DNA of 64,000 nt, taken from contig NZ_BLTJ01000005.1 in NCBI RefSeq assembly GCF_013282095.1, forward strand, positions 1 to 64,000, written 5' to 3'. This stretch comes from Enterocloster alcoholdehydrogenati (GTDB lineage: Bacteria; Bacillota; Clostridia; Lachnospirales; Lachnospiraceae). Shown piece by piece: positions 25,976-34,637 of the stretch (its first letter is position 1; each line of letters starts with the position of its first letter). The notes below the pieces were generated by a model that was not told the DNA's origin, ran no database searches, and was given only the letters and a program-made list of their open reading frames with translations. Both the position numbers and the translations under genes were made by a program.

Positions 25976-26985
25976 TCCGGGTGGAAGGTCTCTGCAAATG
26001 TACGGCAGGCGCTGGCTGCCCTTACATCCTGCATAACCTCCACCAGCGGGATTACAAGATAGTTCTTGTTTTTTACGGCCGTTACTTCCGATAAGGCCGG
26101 ATTGGAATCCAGAAATTCCTTCTTTTCTTCCACAGTCTGAGCACCGTAGTCATTGATAATGATCCAGTCAGGATCCGCCTCCACCAATGTCTCCACACTG
26201 GTATTAAACCATCTGGCCTCATCCATGTTGCGGGTACAGTTTATGCCTCCGGCCAGTTCAATTAAATTGCTCTCAAGGCCCTTTGAGGTGGTGTAAATCT
26301 CATTCCCCTTAAATGTATCAAGTACAAATACCCTGGGCCGTTCCTCTTTCTGCACAGAACTTACCGCTTCCGTTACTTCACCGATCTGAGAACGGATATC
26401 GTCGATCAGCGCCTGTGCCCTGTCCTCTGCCTTAAAAATCTTTCCCAGATTTTCAATATCCGTATAAACGTCCTCTATGGTTTCATCTGGAACAATGGTT
26501 CCTGTGATTGTAAGGCAGTTGATGCCCTTGCTCTCCAGCTGTTCATAGCTTCCCCAGGCCGTTTCCTTAAAGGCGCTTACCTGACCAATCACAAGGTCAC
26601 CCCCCAAAGCCACTGCATTTTCATGAGATTTTTCAATCTGTGGGATTTTGTCAAATTCTGCCTGCAGCTCAGGAAGAGGCTTTTCCGCGGGGTTGGCGGG
26701 AGCGATCCGGCCCGCTACCCGGTCTCCCAGGCCCAGCATGACCATGTTTTCCGCTGCATAAAGGTTGGCGCAGAGAACCTTTTCGGGCATTTTCGTAAAT
26801 GTGACGGTACGGTCTCCATTCTGGATCGTAACAGGGGTATAAGCGGTGTCTGAGACGTCTGCTGTTTCTGTCTGCGCATTCGTGTCACTGGATGCAGCTG
26901 TTTCTGTGCCTGCCGCTTTGCAGCCGCCGATCACTGCCGCGCTCATCATAAGGAGCGCAGCTCTTACCAGATGTTTGTGTTTCAT
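25963..26985 (-). CDS. btuF: Vitamin B12 (cobalamin) ABC transporter substrate-binding lipoprotein
   Basis: A 340-residue lipoprotein. The signal ends at a lipobox (VIGGC, lipidated C22), followed by a Thr/Ala/Asp-rich linker and a periplasmic-binding fold of the BtuF/FecB type: an N-lobe ending near residue 180, a rigid connecting helix and a C-lobe (YTTSKGLESNLIELAGG, ADPDWIIINDYGAQ). It catches the ligand outside the cell and hands it to BtuC. GGAGGG lies 9 bases before the ATG. The leader is a cobalamin riboswitch, so B12 or a corrinoid is the likely ligand. Confidence 0.87.
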   Translation of the reverse strand: MKHKHLVRAALLMMSAAVIGGCKAAGTETAASSDTNAQTETADVSDTAYTPVTIQNGDRTVTFTKMPEKVLCANLYAAENMVMLGLGDRVAGRIAPANPAEKPLPELQAEFDKIPQIEKSHENAVALGGDLVIGQVSAFKETAWGSYEQLESKGINCLTITGTIVPDETIEDVYTDIENLGKIFKAEDRAQALIDDIRSQIGEVTEAVSSVQKEERPRVFVLDTFKGNEIYTTSKGLESNLIELAGGINCTRNMDEARWFNTSVETLVEADPDWIIINDYGAQTVEEKKEFLDSNPALSEVTAVKNKNYLVIPLVEVMQDVRAASACRTFAETFHPECFR

Positions 26986-27011
26986 TTCTCTTTCCCTCCG
27001 AAAGTATAGTT

Positions 27012-27215
27012 TACACTTCTGCGGCAGCAGGTCTCCTGGCTTGGATTCATTCTCTGTCTTTGCCTTCCCGGATGATTGATCCAGTGGCGCCTAAAAGACA
27101 TCGTCCTCCAGTACAGTAGCGGGGGCTGCGCTGTTTTGCTGAAGATGCGGAGTCTGCGTGGTCATCCCATCCGCCGTTTTTCAGGTTCAGCTTCCCTGTC
27201 AGGCCCTTTATGGGC
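27012..27215 (-). ncRNA. Cobalamin (B12) riboswitch
   Basis: Reading leftward the conserved blocks appear in order: GGGAAGC (near 27195), the core CCCCCGCTACTGTA (near 27120), GCCACTGG (27088-27081) and the B12 box AGCCAGGAGACCTGC (27042-27028). The box ends about 40 bases before the btuF start, so a bound corrinoid could hide the GGAGGG ribosome binding site. No separate terminator stem was found, so control of translation is more likely than of transcription. Limits are approximate. Confidence 0.92.
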
Positions 27216-27231
27216 ACTGCCGCAGATCACA

Positions 27232-27283
27232 TACGGCCCCGTTTGCTGCCGCGCCGGATGGCGCAAAAGCAAATGGGGCCGTA
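27232..27283 (-). repeat. Long hairpin at the 5' end of the btu transcript
   Basis: TACGGCCCCGTTTGCT (27232-27247) pairs with AGCAAATGGGGCCGTA (27268-27283) at 15 of 16 positions, the other being a wobble on one strand. An inner GCGCC-GGAT-GGCGC stem caps it. It lies between the promoter and the riboswitch and has no U-run, so it is not a terminator. It may protect the 5' end of the mRNA or be a small repeat-type insertion. Confidence 0.6.
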
Positions 27284-27297
27284 CACGGTTCAGGGCC

Positions 27298-27326
27298 ATT
27301 ATATGAATATTTGACCCGGATGTCAA
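27298..27326 (-). promoter_or_regulatory. Consensus promoter of the btu operon with an overlapping palindrome
   Basis: Minus-strand TTGACA (27326-27321), 17-base spacer, TATAAT (27303-27298): a perfect sigma-A promoter. TTGAC and GTCAA form an inverted repeat over the -35, which could be a repressor site or chance. Strong constant transcription with control by the riboswitch fits this layout. Confidence 0.85.
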
Positions 27327-27333
27327 ATTGTTT

Positions 27334-28308
27334 TTATTTCTTTACGGCAGCCTTCTCCACCTGCTCATTCAGGCAGGCAGCGCCGATGATCCCCGCGCCG
27401 TTTCCCAGACGTGCCAGGAGAATCCTTGTATTCTTCTTTGACGCACGGGAGTAGACCTTTGGTGCGGTTTTCCTCTTTAAAGGCGCAAGCAGCGCTTCCC
27501 CGGCCCCGCTTAAACCTCCTCCGATGCAGAGCACCTCCGGCTGAAGGATATTGATAATATTGGCTGCCCCGTCTGATAAATCCTCTGTGAAGCGCTCCAG
27601 TACCCTGCAGGCTGTCTCATCTTTTTGGGCCGCCGCCTCAAAAATCAGACGGCCGTTTACCTCACTCATCTTCCCTCCGCAAAGGGACCAAAGAAGGGAT
27701 TCCTGCGAAGTTTCCATGGCCTCCTTAGCCTGGCTTACAAGGGCGGTAGCGGAAGCATAGGCCTCCAGGCATCCCTTCCGGCCGCAGGTACAGGAACGGC
27801 CGTTCTGGCGGATTACCATATGGCCCAGCTCGCCGGCCGCCCCGTTTTCCCCCTCCAGAATCGTTCCGTTTAAAATGATCCCGCCGCCGACTCCGGTTCC
27901 CAGGGTCACAGCCGTCATAGAGCGGCTGCCCTGTCCCGCTCCTGCCAGATACTCGCCCCAGGCTGCCGCCTTGGCATCATTCTCAGCGTAGAGAGGGCAG
28001 GGAAACCAGTCCTTTACCATCTTTACAAAGGGTACGTTTTCAAATCCAAAATTATTGGCATATTCTACGCAGTCCGTCTCCCGATTCACCGTACCTGGTA
28101 TGCCGATCCCCACGCACTCCACCTGCTCCCAGGCAATACCCTGCTCCTTAAGCAGACGCTCTGCCAGATGAAACACCGCTTCCGCCAGCTCTTTGGCCGG
28201 TCTTGGCAGCCTTGTAGGCTCCTGAACCGATGCCCCCAGATTCCTGCCCTCATCCACCAGCCCAGCGGCTATCTTTGTTCCCCCAAGATCAATTCCAATA
28301 CGAAGCAT
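27334..28308 (-). CDS. glcK: ROK-family glucokinase
   Basis: A 324-residue sugar kinase that phosphorylates glucose with ATP to glucose 6-phosphate. The N-terminal phosphate-binding loop is DLGGTK, the sugar-binding ENDAKAAAWGE follows, then LGTGVGGG and the ROK zinc motif CTCGRKGCLE. The adenosine site GGGLSGAGE is near residue 265. No DNA-binding domain is attached, so it is an enzyme and not a ROK repressor. It sits 112 bases after the unassigned toroid protein with a hairpin between, so it may be transcribed partly with the sugar operon. A role in trapping glucose released by the local hydrolases is likely. Confidence 0.9.
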   Translation of the reverse strand: MLRIGIDLGGTKIAAGLVDEGRNLGASVQEPTRLPRPAKELAEAVFHLAERLLKEQGIAWEQVECVGIGIPGTVNRETDCVEYANNFGFENVPFVKMVKDWFPCPLYAENDAKAAAWGEYLAGAGQGSRSMTAVTLGTGVGGGIILNGTILEGENGAAGELGHMVIRQNGRSCTCGRKGCLEAYASATALVSQAKEAMETSQESLLWSLCGGKMSEVNGRLIFEAAAQKDETACRVLERFTEDLSDGAANIINILQPEVLCIGGGLSGAGEALLAPLKRKTAPKVYSRASKKNTRILLARLGNGAGIIGAACLNEQVEKAAVKK

Positions 28309-28354
28309 TTTGTTTCCCCTTTCTTATCCGGTCTTTTAAACAAAACGAAATACA

Positions 28355-28391
28355 GGCCGTGCACCCGGAACATTTTCCGAGAAACACGGCC
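28355..28391 (-). terminator. Probable terminator after the GH105/permease operon
   Basis: GGCCGTG (28355-28361) pairs with CACGGCC (28385-28391), with an inner CGGAA/TTCCG stem, followed on the minus strand by a T-rich stretch (TGTATTTCGTTTTG). The U-run is broken, so some read-through into glcK is likely. Confidence 0.5.
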
Positions 28392-28420
28392 AGATCCGTT
28401 TCATGGTGTATTATACATGG

Positions 28421-30064
28421 TCATTTTACCATAAGGTTGAACTTCTTTTCAAGAGGAGTATATCCGTTTGCATAAACGGTATAGCCGTTCTGGTTGATTT
28501 CCTCCCCTGAATAGTGTCCCTTAAAAGAATGTTCTCCAAAACCAGGACCAATCTCCACTTCCGTCAGTCCGTCCCGAATCGTCAGATATCCCTCTTTTAA
28601 GATCATTCCCTCTCCGGGAGCTGCCTCCAAGGCAAATGCCGGATGTTCCAGGGTTACTCCTGCCGGAATGCAGATCTCCAGTCTGAGCGGAAGACGATCC
28701 AGCCCTTCTGCCTTTAAAGACAGCTCCAGACCATTTTCTGTCTCATGAATATTAAGGGTAGTCTTTAAACGGCTGCTGATGAGTTTTTTCCTCTTAGACT
28801 GATCCATTTTCCACCAGTCAGAAGTATCCTGTTTTTCCTCAAAAGGCAGATAGTACCAGCTCTCTGCCTCTGCCTCAAGCCGGCAGCCGTCCGGCAGTTC
28901 TTCAATTTTATCAGGAATAAAGTTGCGGATATCGCAGCAGCTTTCCCCAATCTTCACACAGAGCACAGTTCCTTTGCTTTTAAAGTACAAGAAAGCGCTC
29001 TTTCCGTTTAACACCGTATAAGCGTACTCCTTCTTTTTAACCCGCAGCACTCCTGCGTGGCGGAAAAACTTCCGGTACTGCTGCGGGAAACCATATTCCT
29101 TAAAATGATATCCCATCATCTCATCATGGTTCATAATGATATGAAGACAGTCCGGAGCCAGATCTCCCCGTTCCATATTATCTTTTATGATCTTATGGGC
29201 TGCCGCGTCAAAAGCCGGATATTCCTGCCTGCTGCACATATACAAATACTGGTAAAAATATTTATCCGCATATTCCTTCTTGCCCTGATCCTGCCTGGTC
29301 GAATTCTGGGTAAAAATGGTATCATCCGGATCCACATAGTTCAGCATCATGGCCAGGTTACGCTCCACATATCCCAGAAATGATTCTTCCCCGGTTTCCT
29401 GATACATTGCCATCATGGCATTATTCACCACCGCATTATAATTTCCGGTGGATCGCTCCGCATACTCGCCGTCCTCATCTGCATCTATCCCTTCTGCCAG
29501 ATACTGCCCGGCCCGGTTTCTAAGGCCTGCGGCAAAGCCCTCTTCCTCTGCAAAGAGATTTGCCCCCTGCAGTAAGGCTGCAGCAATTCCCCACCGGTGA
29601 TTGGGAGTATGAAAACCTCCAACCAGGACAGCTTCCAATGCCCGGTGCATCACAGTCAGGTATTTTTCCTTTAATACAGTAATCTTCTCATCTGTATCCA
29701 TTCCGTATTTTACAAGAAGCCGGTAAGCGGCGATCAGACGCTTAAAACAAAAAGAGGTGTCTGCTGCCGATTTAAAGTTGCAGGAAGGATAGTCAAAGCT
29801 TCCGTCCTCTCTCTGGGTTCTGGCTACAAAGTCCAGAGCAAGATTCACTGCGTCATACAGTTCCCCATTTTTATAAAAGCAGCTATTCTCATTAAAATAC
29901 ACAGCCAGAGCCGGGGCCAGGGCATAGATAGTAGGTTTTGCCTCCCAAATATCCCCACGTATCCCCCCAAACTGCATAGAAGCAGGGTCTTTGACCTGGC
30001 CTCCCATAAACTGCCGTGTTCTGTATTCTGCGCCTTTTATCAGATGCACTATATAACGTTCCAT
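28421..30064 (-). CDS. Predicted cytoplasmic carbohydrate-active enzyme, helical toroid plus beta-sandwich, family unknown
   Basis: A 547-residue protein with no signal peptide. The first 330 residues look like an (alpha/alpha) toroid: repeated helix pairs with aromatic and His-rich turns (GSFDYPSCNFKSAADTSF, PNHRWGIAAALLQGANLF, ERSTGNYNAVVNNAMM). The last 200 residues look like beta-sheet. That layout is shared by several polysaccharide lyases and heparinase II/III-like proteins. I cannot place it in a named family. Residues such as H153 (FHTPNHRWG) and the Tyr-rich KYFYQYLYM stretch are candidate catalytic positions. It is the last gene after the ABC permeases (16-base gap), so its substrate probably enters through that importer. 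Confidence 0.6.
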   Translation of the reverse strand: MERYIVHLIKGAEYRTRQFMGGQVKDPASMQFGGIRGDIWEAKPTIYALAPALAVYFNENSCFYKNGELYDAVNLALDFVARTQREDGSFDYPSCNFKSAADTSFCFKRLIAAYRLLVKYGMDTDEKITVLKEKYLTVMHRALEAVLVGGFHTPNHRWGIAAALLQGANLFAEEEGFAAGLRNRAGQYLAEGIDADEDGEYAERSTGNYNAVVNNAMMAMYQETGEESFLGYVERNLAMMLNYVDPDDTIFTQNSTRQDQGKKEYADKYFYQYLYMCSRQEYPAFDAAAHKIIKDNMERGDLAPDCLHIIMNHDEMMGYHFKEYGFPQQYRKFFRHAGVLRVKKKEYAYTVLNGKSAFLYFKSKGTVLCVKIGESCCDIRNFIPDKIEELPDGCRLEAEAESWYYLPFEEKQDTSDWWKMDQSKRKKLISSRLKTTLNIHETENGLELSLKAEGLDRLPLRLEICIPAGVTLEHPAFALEAAPGEGMILKEGYLTIRDGLTEVEIGPGFGEHSFKGHYSGEEINQNGYTVYANGYTPLEKKFNLMVK

Positions 30065-30079
30065 TGTAAGCCTCCGTTT

Positions 30080-30916
30080 TTAGCCCTTTACACCACTGGC
30101 AGCCAATCCACCGGTGATATAACGCTGTAAGATAATGAAAATAACAATAATTGGAAGAATCGACAAAATGGATGCCGCCAAAATGGAATTCCAGTCCACA
30201 CCCATGGTTCCGATATAGCTCTTGATTGCAATCTGTATGGTAAAATTTTCCTGATCAGACAGTACCATCAGAGGCAGGATATAATCATTCCACCGCCACA
30301 TGAAGGAGAAGATGGTCAGTGTGATAGTAACGGAAGACCCCAAAGGAAGCATGATGGAACGAAAGATCCGAAACTCGGAAGCGCCGTCCAGTCTTGCAGA
30401 CTCTACCAGTTCCAGAGGAATGGACATATAATGCTGCCGATACATAAAAATACCGGTAGTAGTCGTTACAACAGGAAGAATACATCCCCAGATATTGTTG
30501 TAAAGCCCCATCTCGCTGACTACGGTAAACTGAGTGATAGTAAGGATCTCACCAGGAATCAGGGTTCCCAGAAGAAATACTGCAAACACTTTGTTTACAT
30601 AAGGAATCTCTTTGCGGTAAACAGCCAAAGCGTAACCGCACATTGCGCTGATCACAACTGTGATCAGTGTACCTGCCACAGCCAGGAACAAGCTGTTCTT
30701 TACATAGTTAAAAAATCCATCTGCCACTACACTCACATACGACGCTCCGCTTGGCTCCTGCGGAAACAGGTGAAGGGGGTAAGAAAACAACTCTGTAGAG
30801 GGCTTAAATGAACTGAATCCCAACCAGATAATAGGAAATACCATTAGACCTGCCACCACCAGTCCCAGAATTGTCATACATATGGTTTCTGCTTTGCGTT
30901 TTGCTGATCCTTCCAT
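30080..30916 (-). CDS. Carbohydrate ABC transporter permease, MalG-type
   Basis: A 278-residue permease with six predicted membrane segments and the ATPase-contacting EAA loop (ESARLDGASEFRIFRSIMLP, about residues 180-200). It pairs with the MalF-type permease upstream; the two genes share one base (TAATG). It belongs to the CUT1 group that imports oligosaccharides. No ATPase gene is in the cluster, so a shared MsmK/MalK-type ATPase elsewhere in the genome probably powers it. Confidence 0.92.
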   Translation of the reverse strand: MEGSAKRKAETICMTILGLVVAGLMVFPIIWLGFSSFKPSTELFSYPLHLFPQEPSGASYVSVVADGFFNYVKNSLFLAVAGTLITVVISAMCGYALAVYRKEIPYVNKVFAVFLLGTLIPGEILTITQFTVVSEMGLYNNIWGCILPVVTTTTGIFMYRQHYMSIPLELVESARLDGASEFRIFRSIMLPLGSSVTITLTIFSFMWRWNDYILPLMVLSDQENFTIQIAIKSYIGTMGVDWNSILAASILSILPIIVIFIILQRYITGGLAASGVKG

Positions 30917-31803
30917 TATACTTCACCTCCGCCTTTCGTTGCTTTAAACTGTACGACTGCAATCACAATAAACAGAAGGCTTATGAGAATGCCTGCCGCT
31001 GACGCATATCCGTACTTATACTGGTTAAATCCCTGGTCGAATATATACTGTACAATATAAGTGGTAGAGGAACCGGGGCCTCCCAGAGAAATACCCTGTA
31101 CCAGTGCATATTCCTTTAAAAGGGATACAGTAGAAAGCAAAAGTACAATAAAGGTGGTAGGCATCAAAAGAGGAAGTGTAATCCTGGTAAATGCCTGGAT
31201 CTTCTTTGCGCCGTCCACACTGGCTGCTTCATAAAGTTCCCGGTTAATATTGTTGATTCCGCCTACATAAAGAAGCATATAATATCCGGCTGAAATCCAG
31301 TTAGATGCCACACTGATAACAACGGTAGCCAGGATCGGATTTAATGACCACTGCAGGGGATCGATTCCCATTTTCTGTAAAATAAAGTTGATCAGACCGT
31401 ATTCCTGCCCAAACATCCAGTTAATAGTGATACCTGCTACCAAAGCCGATAAAAGAACTGGAATATAGATCAGGGTACGCATCAGCGTCTTTCCCTTTAC
31501 CAGCCTGGAAGTAACCAGCGCTGCCAACAGCAAAGGGATCGCGATCTTAAACGGAAGGTTGCAGACGGTATATAAAAGCGTCCGCCCCACAGTCTTATAA
31601 AAATCTTTATCCTTCAGGATATCCATATAGTTTTTCAGGCCAACCACATCCATTGTTTTCCAGCCGTCATAGTTAGTAAATGAAAACCAGATGCTCAGTA
31701 CCAGCGGCAGCAGAAAAAAAATCGTAAACAGAGCCAGCGACGGAAGTACAAACATCCAGAAACTGTGCGTGTGGCAGAATGACTGCTTTCTACCTTTTTT
31801 CAT
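30916..31803 (-). CDS. Carbohydrate ABC transporter permease, MalF-type
   Basis: A 295-residue CUT1 permease. The first membrane segment is SFWMFVLPSLALFTIFFLLP and the EAA loop is ELYEAASVDGAKKIQAFTRI. The reading frame extends 13 codons further upstream, overlapping the GH105 gene, but AAGGAGG lies 8 bases before the ATG at 31803, so that start is used. It forms the membrane channel with the MalG-type partner and works with the lipoprotein encoded at 33165-34481. Confidence 0.92.
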   Translation of the reverse strand: MKKGRKQSFCHTHSFWMFVLPSLALFTIFFLLPLVLSIWFSFTNYDGWKTMDVVGLKNYMDILKDKDFYKTVGRTLLYTVCNLPFKIAIPLLLAALVTSRLVKGKTLMRTLIYIPVLLSALVAGITINWMFGQEYGLINFILQKMGIDPLQWSLNPILATVVISVASNWISAGYYMLLYVGGINNINRELYEAASVDGAKKIQAFTRITLPLLMPTTFIVLLLSTVSLLKEYALVQGISLGGPGSSTTYIVQYIFDQGFNQYKYGYASAAGILISLLFIVIAVVQFKATKGGGEV

Positions 31804-31825
31804 ATCGTTCTCCTCCTTGATCCTT

Positions 31826-32929
31826 CTAAATATCCTTGGCATACTTCCTGCATTCCATAAAGAACAGCATCGCTAAAGCCTGTCCGTATGGCATCGGCTT
31901 CAGTTCGATCTTTTTATAGAAATCCTTTGATTCCCTTCCCATGGGAGTTCCGTAAGACACCTGATTTACCACACCCAGTTCATCTGTGTATCCCATAATA
32001 GGCTCAAGAGCAGCCAGCGCCTGACGGATCCAGTCCTCCTTTGCCAGCCCAAGACCAGCTCCCTTTAAGATTCCATAGGCAAAACCGCAGGTTGCGCTGG
32101 CTTCCACATAAGAAGTTTTATCATCAATCAGAGTGTGCCACATACCATTCGGCTCCTGATACTCGATCAGAGCCTCTGCCTGCCGTTTCCAGGTTTCCTC
32201 TAAAAACTTTTTTACACTCCTGCTGCAATTAAACAGATTTAAAAATTCCGGAATAGCCGCGGTGATCCAGCAGTTCCCTCTTCCCCAGAAGGCAGCTGCA
32301 AAATGGCTTTTCTCCTTAAAAGACCAGCCGTGATACCACAATCCTGTCTTACGGTCTGTGAGATATTTAATATGAAGAAGAAACTGATATTCTGCTTCAT
32401 CCAGATACTTCTTTTCTCCCAGGATCCGTCCCATATTTGCCAGGAATAAAACCGTCATAAACAGGGTGTCATCCCAAAGTTCTCCCTCATTTAAGGTATC
32501 GGATGTTATATGCTGAAGTCCGCCCTCTTTCGTCCTTGGAAAATCCTCATAGATCCATCTGGCCCATTCCCGGCAGACATCCATGTAGCGCTCATTGCCG
32601 GTTTCCTCAGCTACAAAAGACATAGCCAGCAGCGGAGTAACGGTATTTACGTTCTTGGAAGGAAGACCGATGACAAGCTGCCGTTCGTAGTAGGAGGTGA
32701 GAATATCCATATATCTGGCATCCCTCGTTTCCTTATATAGTTTCCATACTCCGTAAAGTCCCACACCCTGGGTCCACTCCCAGAATTGATACCGCCGGAT
32801 ATCGTCTCCTGCCAGGCTCCTTGTCTTCATTCCCTCCATAAACTGGGAATCCTCTTCATAAAGAACTTTTTCAAAGCTGTTAAGATACAGATCAATGTAA
32901 CGGTCAATATCCGATGTTGTATATTTCAT
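31826..32929 (-). CDS. GH105-like unsaturated uronyl (rhamnogalacturonyl) hydrolase
   Basis: A 367-residue cytoplasmic (alpha/alpha)6-barrel hydrolase resembling YteR. It removes the 4,5-unsaturated uronic acid left at the non-reducing end by a polysaccharide lyase. The expected signature GELWDDTLFM (acidic D153/D154, matching YteR D143) and the aromatic-rich FWGRGNCWITAAIPEFL are present. The ATG at 32929 has GAGGAG 6 bases upstream; a longer frame to 32965 has no ribosome binding site. It opens the operon that carries the two permeases and the toroid protein and is preceded by regulon element A. GH88 is the closest alternative family; the WGRGN pattern favours GH105. Confidence 0.85.
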   Translation of the reverse strand: MKYTTSDIDRYIDLYLNSFEKVLYEEDSQFMEGMKTRSLAGDDIRRYQFWEWTQGVGLYGVWKLYKETRDARYMDILTSYYERQLVIGLPSKNVNTVTPLLAMSFVAEETGNERYMDVCREWARWIYEDFPRTKEGGLQHITSDTLNEGELWDDTLFMTVLFLANMGRILGEKKYLDEAEYQFLLHIKYLTDRKTGLWYHGWSFKEKSHFAAAFWGRGNCWITAAIPEFLNLFNCSRSVKKFLEETWKRQAEALIEYQEPNGMWHTLIDDKTSYVEASATCGFAYGILKGAGLGLAKEDWIRQALAALEPIMGYTDELGVVNQVSYGTPMGRESKDFYKKIELKPMPYGQALAMLFFMECRKYAKDI

Positions 32930-32979
32930 CCTCTCGCTCCTCTCACTGGAAGTCTCTTCTTCCATCGCTTTCTGGATTT

Positions 32980-33054
32980 ATCTTAACACTTCAAAAAGTC
33001 AATTTCTACATTTATTTTGTCTTTTAGGAATAATTATATTGCATTTTTTGCTTT
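32980..33054 (-). promoter_or_regulatory. Regulon element A: activator boxes and promoter before the GH105 operon
   Basis: On the minus strand: box 1 AAAGCAAAAAATGCAATA (33054-33037), 11 bases, box 2 AAAAGACAAAATAAAT (33025-33010), a weak -35 TAGAAA (33008-33003), 17 bases, -10 TAAGAT (32985-32980). The same order and spacing recur before the binding protein and lacZ. A weak -35 abutted by conserved boxes is typical of an AraC-type activator site. Confidence 0.75.
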
Positions 33055-33109
33055 ATCAACAGGTTTTTGCTTTTTTTTATTTTAACAATCATTTCTCCAA
33101 AACGCAAAC

Positions 33110-33149
33110 AAAACAGCCCATTTCCTCCAAAAAAGGCATGGGCTGTTTT
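33110..33149 (-). terminator. Terminator or mRNA-stabilising stem after the binding-protein gene
   Basis: AAAACAGCCCAT (33110-33121) pairs perfectly with ATGGGCTGTTTT (33138-33149). On the minus strand TTTTGTTTG follows. It lies 15 bases after the binding-protein stop, so that gene would be a separate, more abundant transcript than the permeases, as is common for ABC importers. Confidence 0.8.
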
Positions 33150-33164
33150 CTGTATGATATAAAT

Positions 33165-34481
33165 TTAGTAAGCCATACTCCAGTCAGAAGCTTCAGACAG
33201 CTGCTTTGCAAAGCCATCCAGAGCCTCTTTTGCTGTGATCTCCCCGGATACAGCGCGTTTTAAGGCATCTCTGTATTCATTATCCTTATAGTTTCTCCAG
33301 GATGAACTCTCATCTGTCATAAATGTATCTGTTACATAGTTGGTTTCATTCTGCATCAGCTTGAAGTCTTCTTTGGCCTTATCCGTCTCCGGCTCATACG
33401 CAACATCATTCATAACAGACAAACCTTTATGCAGCTGCAGATACTCCTTATAGTGATCCTCTTCAAAAAGCCACTGAACAAACTGCTCTGCCAGCTCAGG
33501 ATGCTTGCCATTTTTAGGAATAGCAAGGGCTGCTCCGCCGATAATCGCGGACTGGCACTGGGTCCCCTTTGGAGAAGGCATTACGCCAAAATCAAACTTG
33601 GAAATCTCATTCGTAAAAGTATTGTAGTTCCAGGATCCAGACAGCAGAATGGCTGCATCTCCGTTCTTGAAATACTCTACCGGATTATCTGTGGTACCGC
33701 CTGCCCAGATGGCTTTCGGCATCACCTCATTATTCGCCTGAACGAAACGCTCCAGGGTTGCTATGTTCTCAGGGCTGTTTACTGTTACCTTAAAGCTGTC
33801 CCCATCCTTCTCTACCAGAGAGCCTCCGTTGGCATACATCATAATATCGTAACGTGCTCTTGACACATCTGCTGCAAACCCGTATTTTACACCCGCCTTT
33901 TCCTGAAGAATCGCTGCATTTTCATAAAGCTGATCCCAGGTCCATGGATTCTCTACCGTTGGAGCCTCAATTCCAGCTGCCGCAAAAGCATCCTTATTAT
34001 AAAACATACAGGTCGTTGTATACTGCTCAATAATACCTGTAATGGCATCGGAAGAATACGATTTTCCCACAATATTCAGTGCAGACTGGTTGAATTTGGA
34101 AAGATCCACCACATCCTCCATATTCACAAACTCATCAGGATAGATCTGGTGCAGAAAGGTAGTGGAAACAATATCAGGAAGATCCTTGTTCTTAGCCATG
34201 GCCGGGAACTTGCTCCTCATATCGTCATGGGAAATGATAATCTTTTTAATCGTATTTCCGCTTTCCTCTGCCCAGTGATTTAAGGCATTTCCCAGCGGAT
34301 CCTGCTCACCCGGCTCCTCAGAGAGCATAACGGAAAGTGTCTGCCCTGTAATCGGGCCGGAATTCTCTGCTGCTCCATCCTTCTTTGCAGTCTCAGATCC
34401 AGAACCGCCGCAGGCAGTTAAGGCTGCTGCCATAGACAAGGTAAGAATCCCTGCCATTGTTCTTGCCGCTTTCTTTTTCAT
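33165..34481 (-). CDS. Extracellular sugar-binding lipoprotein of an ABC transporter
   Basis: A 438-residue family-1 solute-binding protein. The signal peptide ends in a lipobox LTAC (lipidated C24), then a Gly/Ser/Glu linker, then the two-lobed binding fold (SVMLSEEPGEQD, WTWDQLYENA, GDAAILLSGSWNY). It captures an oligosaccharide for the permeases at 30080-31803. The reading frame extends 25 codons upstream, but AAGGAGG lies 8 bases before the ATG at 34481 and the signal peptide begins there. It has its own promoter (element B). Confidence 0.92.
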   Translation of the reverse strand: MKKKAARTMAGILTLSMAAALTACGGSGSETAKKDGAAENSGPITGQTLSVMLSEEPGEQDPLGNALNHWAEESGNTIKKIIISHDDMRSKFPAMAKNKDLPDIVSTTFLHQIYPDEFVNMEDVVDLSKFNQSALNIVGKSYSSDAITGIIEQYTTTCMFYNKDAFAAAGIEAPTVENPWTWDQLYENAAILQEKAGVKYGFAADVSRARYDIMMYANGGSLVEKDGDSFKVTVNSPENIATLERFVQANNEVMPKAIWAGGTTDNPVEYFKNGDAAILLSGSWNYNTFTNEISKFDFGVMPSPKGTQCQSAIIGGAALAIPKNGKHPELAEQFVQWLFEEDHYKEYLQLHKGLSVMNDVAYEPETDKAKEDFKLMQNETNYVTDTFMTDESSSWRNYKDNEYRDALKRAVSGEITAKEALDGFAKQLSEASDWSMAY

Positions 34482-34546
34482 AATAATCTCCTCCTTAAAA
34501 TACTTCTGTTTTTGCAATTCCAATAAGATGTTTGTCTGATGACTCC

Positions 34547-34621
34547 ATAGTATCATTTTAACACGTCAATTTCTACACGATTTTTGCCTTTTCGTGTGTA
34601 TATTATTGCATTTTTTGCTTT
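34547..34621 (-). promoter_or_regulatory. Regulon element B: activator boxes and promoter before the binding protein
   Basis: Minus strand: box 1 AAAGCAAAAAATGCAATA (34621-34604), identical to element A over 18 bases; 11 bases; box 2 AAAAGGCAAAAATCGT; -35 TAGAAA (34575-34570); 17 bases; -10 TACTAT (34552-34547). Box 1 begins 17 bases after the GH38 stop, with no terminator between, so the binding protein may also be read through from lacZ. Confidence 0.75.
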
Positions 34622-34637
34622 TTATGTATCTAAACGT

